From contig JAUXUZ010000552.1 in assembly GCA_030680655.1 (NCBI GenBank), positions 1 to 5,327 of the forward strand: 5,327 bases of DNA, written 5' to 3'. Under the pieces are notes generated by a model. It made no database searches and was not told where the DNA came from. It saw only the letters and a list, made by a program, of their open reading frames with translations. Positions 4,785 through 5,327 of this stretch are shown one piece after another. This stretch comes from Phycisphaerales bacterium. GTDB taxonomy: Bacteria; Planctomycetota; Phycisphaerae; Phycisphaerales; UBA1924. Within the stretch, counting starts at the first letter, position 1. The number at the start of each line of letters is the position of its first letter. A program made the translations under genes and the position numbers.

Positions 4785-5327
4785 GTGCCGCGCGCTGCCG
4801 CAAAAAAGCCTGAGCCCCCCCCCGAGCTGCGGTCGTTTATCACCTGGTTGCGCATCGAGTGCGGGTTCGCGAAGAACACCATCGCGGCCTACACCGCGGA
4901 CCTGCACGACCTGATCGCCTTCGCCGGTGAGGCGCCGCTCGCCTCGCTCACGCCGCGGCGCATCTCCGAGCACCTGGCGCACCTGAAGACCGACCGCAAG
5001 CTGGCGGGCACTTCGGTTATCCGGCACCTGGCGACGATCAAAGTCTTCTACCGCTACCTCGTCTCGACGGGCCGCCTTGCCGCCAGCCCAGCTGACCTGC
5101 TCGACTCGCCGACGCGCTGGAAGAAGCTGCCCAACGTGCTCTCGGCCCGGCAGGTGCGGACGCTGGTTGAAGCGCCCGCTCCTCGGCCTTCCTCCCCCCA
5201 CCGTCAAGACGACGGGCTGCAACTGCACCTGCGCGACCGCGCGCTGTTGGAGTTGCTGTACGCGTGTGGCCTGCGGGCCAGCGAGGTCTGCACGATCGAG
5301 CACGGGCCGAACGGGGGCGTGAACCCG
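4785..5327 (+). CDS. xerD: Tyrosine recombinase XerC/XerD family, N-terminal part
   Basis: Site-specific DNA recombinase of the type that resolves chromosome dimers at dif; the C-terminus lies beyond the window. The frame is open from 4743 (stop at 4740-4742). It has no early ATG, so I chose the GTG at 4785, which gives 181 residues; GTG at 4755 is an alternative, and neither has a clear ribosome-binding site. Residues 15-105 form the SAM-like core-binding domain: LRSFITWLRIECGFAKNTIAAYTADLHDL, then SVIRHLATIKVFYRYLVSTG and NPA-like SPADLL. KLPNVLSARQV (115-124) is the typical linker. LRDRALLELLYACGLRASEV (149-168) begins the catalytic domain and carries the first catalytic arginine, Arg164. 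The RHRY His, second Arg and Tyr are outside. Residues 130-147 look about a dozen residues longer than in E. coli XerD, and the last nine residues do not resemble the family. XerC versus XerD cannot be settled. Confidence 0.85.
   Translation, partial: MPRAAAKKPEPPPELRSFITWLRIECGFAKNTIAAYTADLHDLIAFAGEAPLASLTPRRISEHLAHLKTDRKLAGTSVIRHLATIKVFYRYLVSTGRLAASPADLLDSPTRWKKLPNVLSARQVRTLVEAPAPRPSSPHRQDDGLQLHLRDRALLELLYACGLRASEVCTIEHGPNGGVNP

Noticed and set aside
3027..5303. A 758-codon open frame on the minus strand spanning the third flagellin and the recombinase start
   Set aside because: It runs antisense to two recognised genes and its translation is low-complexity, rich in G, V, R, D and A. It is a by-product of high GC at codon positions of the real genes.

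Overview
The window is GC-rich (high G/C at third codon positions). It carries three flagellin filament genes in tandem on the + strand, followed by the start of a tyrosine recombinase gene. No taxonomic marker is present. The flagellins have an LSTGLRINRGKDDPAGLIAS segment near the N-terminus and an ITGGGA-[TL]-[FY]-QL element in the central region, which I associate with planctomycete flagellins. The best guess for the host is therefore a flagellated planctomycete, perhaps Phycisphaerae-like. That is an inference from motif memory, not a demonstrated assignment.

Layout: (1) 1-660, the C-terminal 219 residues of a divergent flagellin cut by the left edge. It is followed by a GC hairpin (685-700) and a rho-independent terminator (726-756). 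(2) A 407-bp spacer, then a complete 510-aa flagellin (1068-2600) with a GGAGG ribosome-binding site and a near-textbook terminator (2629-2656). (3) A 441-bp spacer, then a second complete 510-aa flagellin (3042-4574), also with GGAGG, a 3' hairpin (4590-4608) and a terminator (4647-4684). (4) A short heptanucleotide tandem repeat (4686-4713). (5) The N-terminal 181 residues of a XerC/XerD-type tyrosine recombinase (about 4785 to beyond 5327), which runs off the right edge.

The two complete flagellins align without a gap. By hand count they differ at 56 of 510 positions (about 89% identity). Their leaders and 3' UTRs are unrelated apart from the ribosome-binding site, so the similarity starts and stops at the coding boundaries. 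Each flagellin has its own terminator, so the array looks like separate transcription units that could be expressed differentially and co-assembled in one filament. I found no convincing sigma-28 or sigma-54 promoter in either spacer. The recombinase is most simply the housekeeping chromosome-dimer resolution enzyme, with no shown link to the flagellins.

The items most worth a second look are: the gap-free paralogue pair with strict conservation in a normally hypervariable domain; CsrA-like motifs over the flagellin ribosome-binding sites; the heptamer repeat; the nine-C run in the recombinase N-terminus; and a possible gene relic on the minus strand in the second spacer. Nothing here clearly amounts to a new system.
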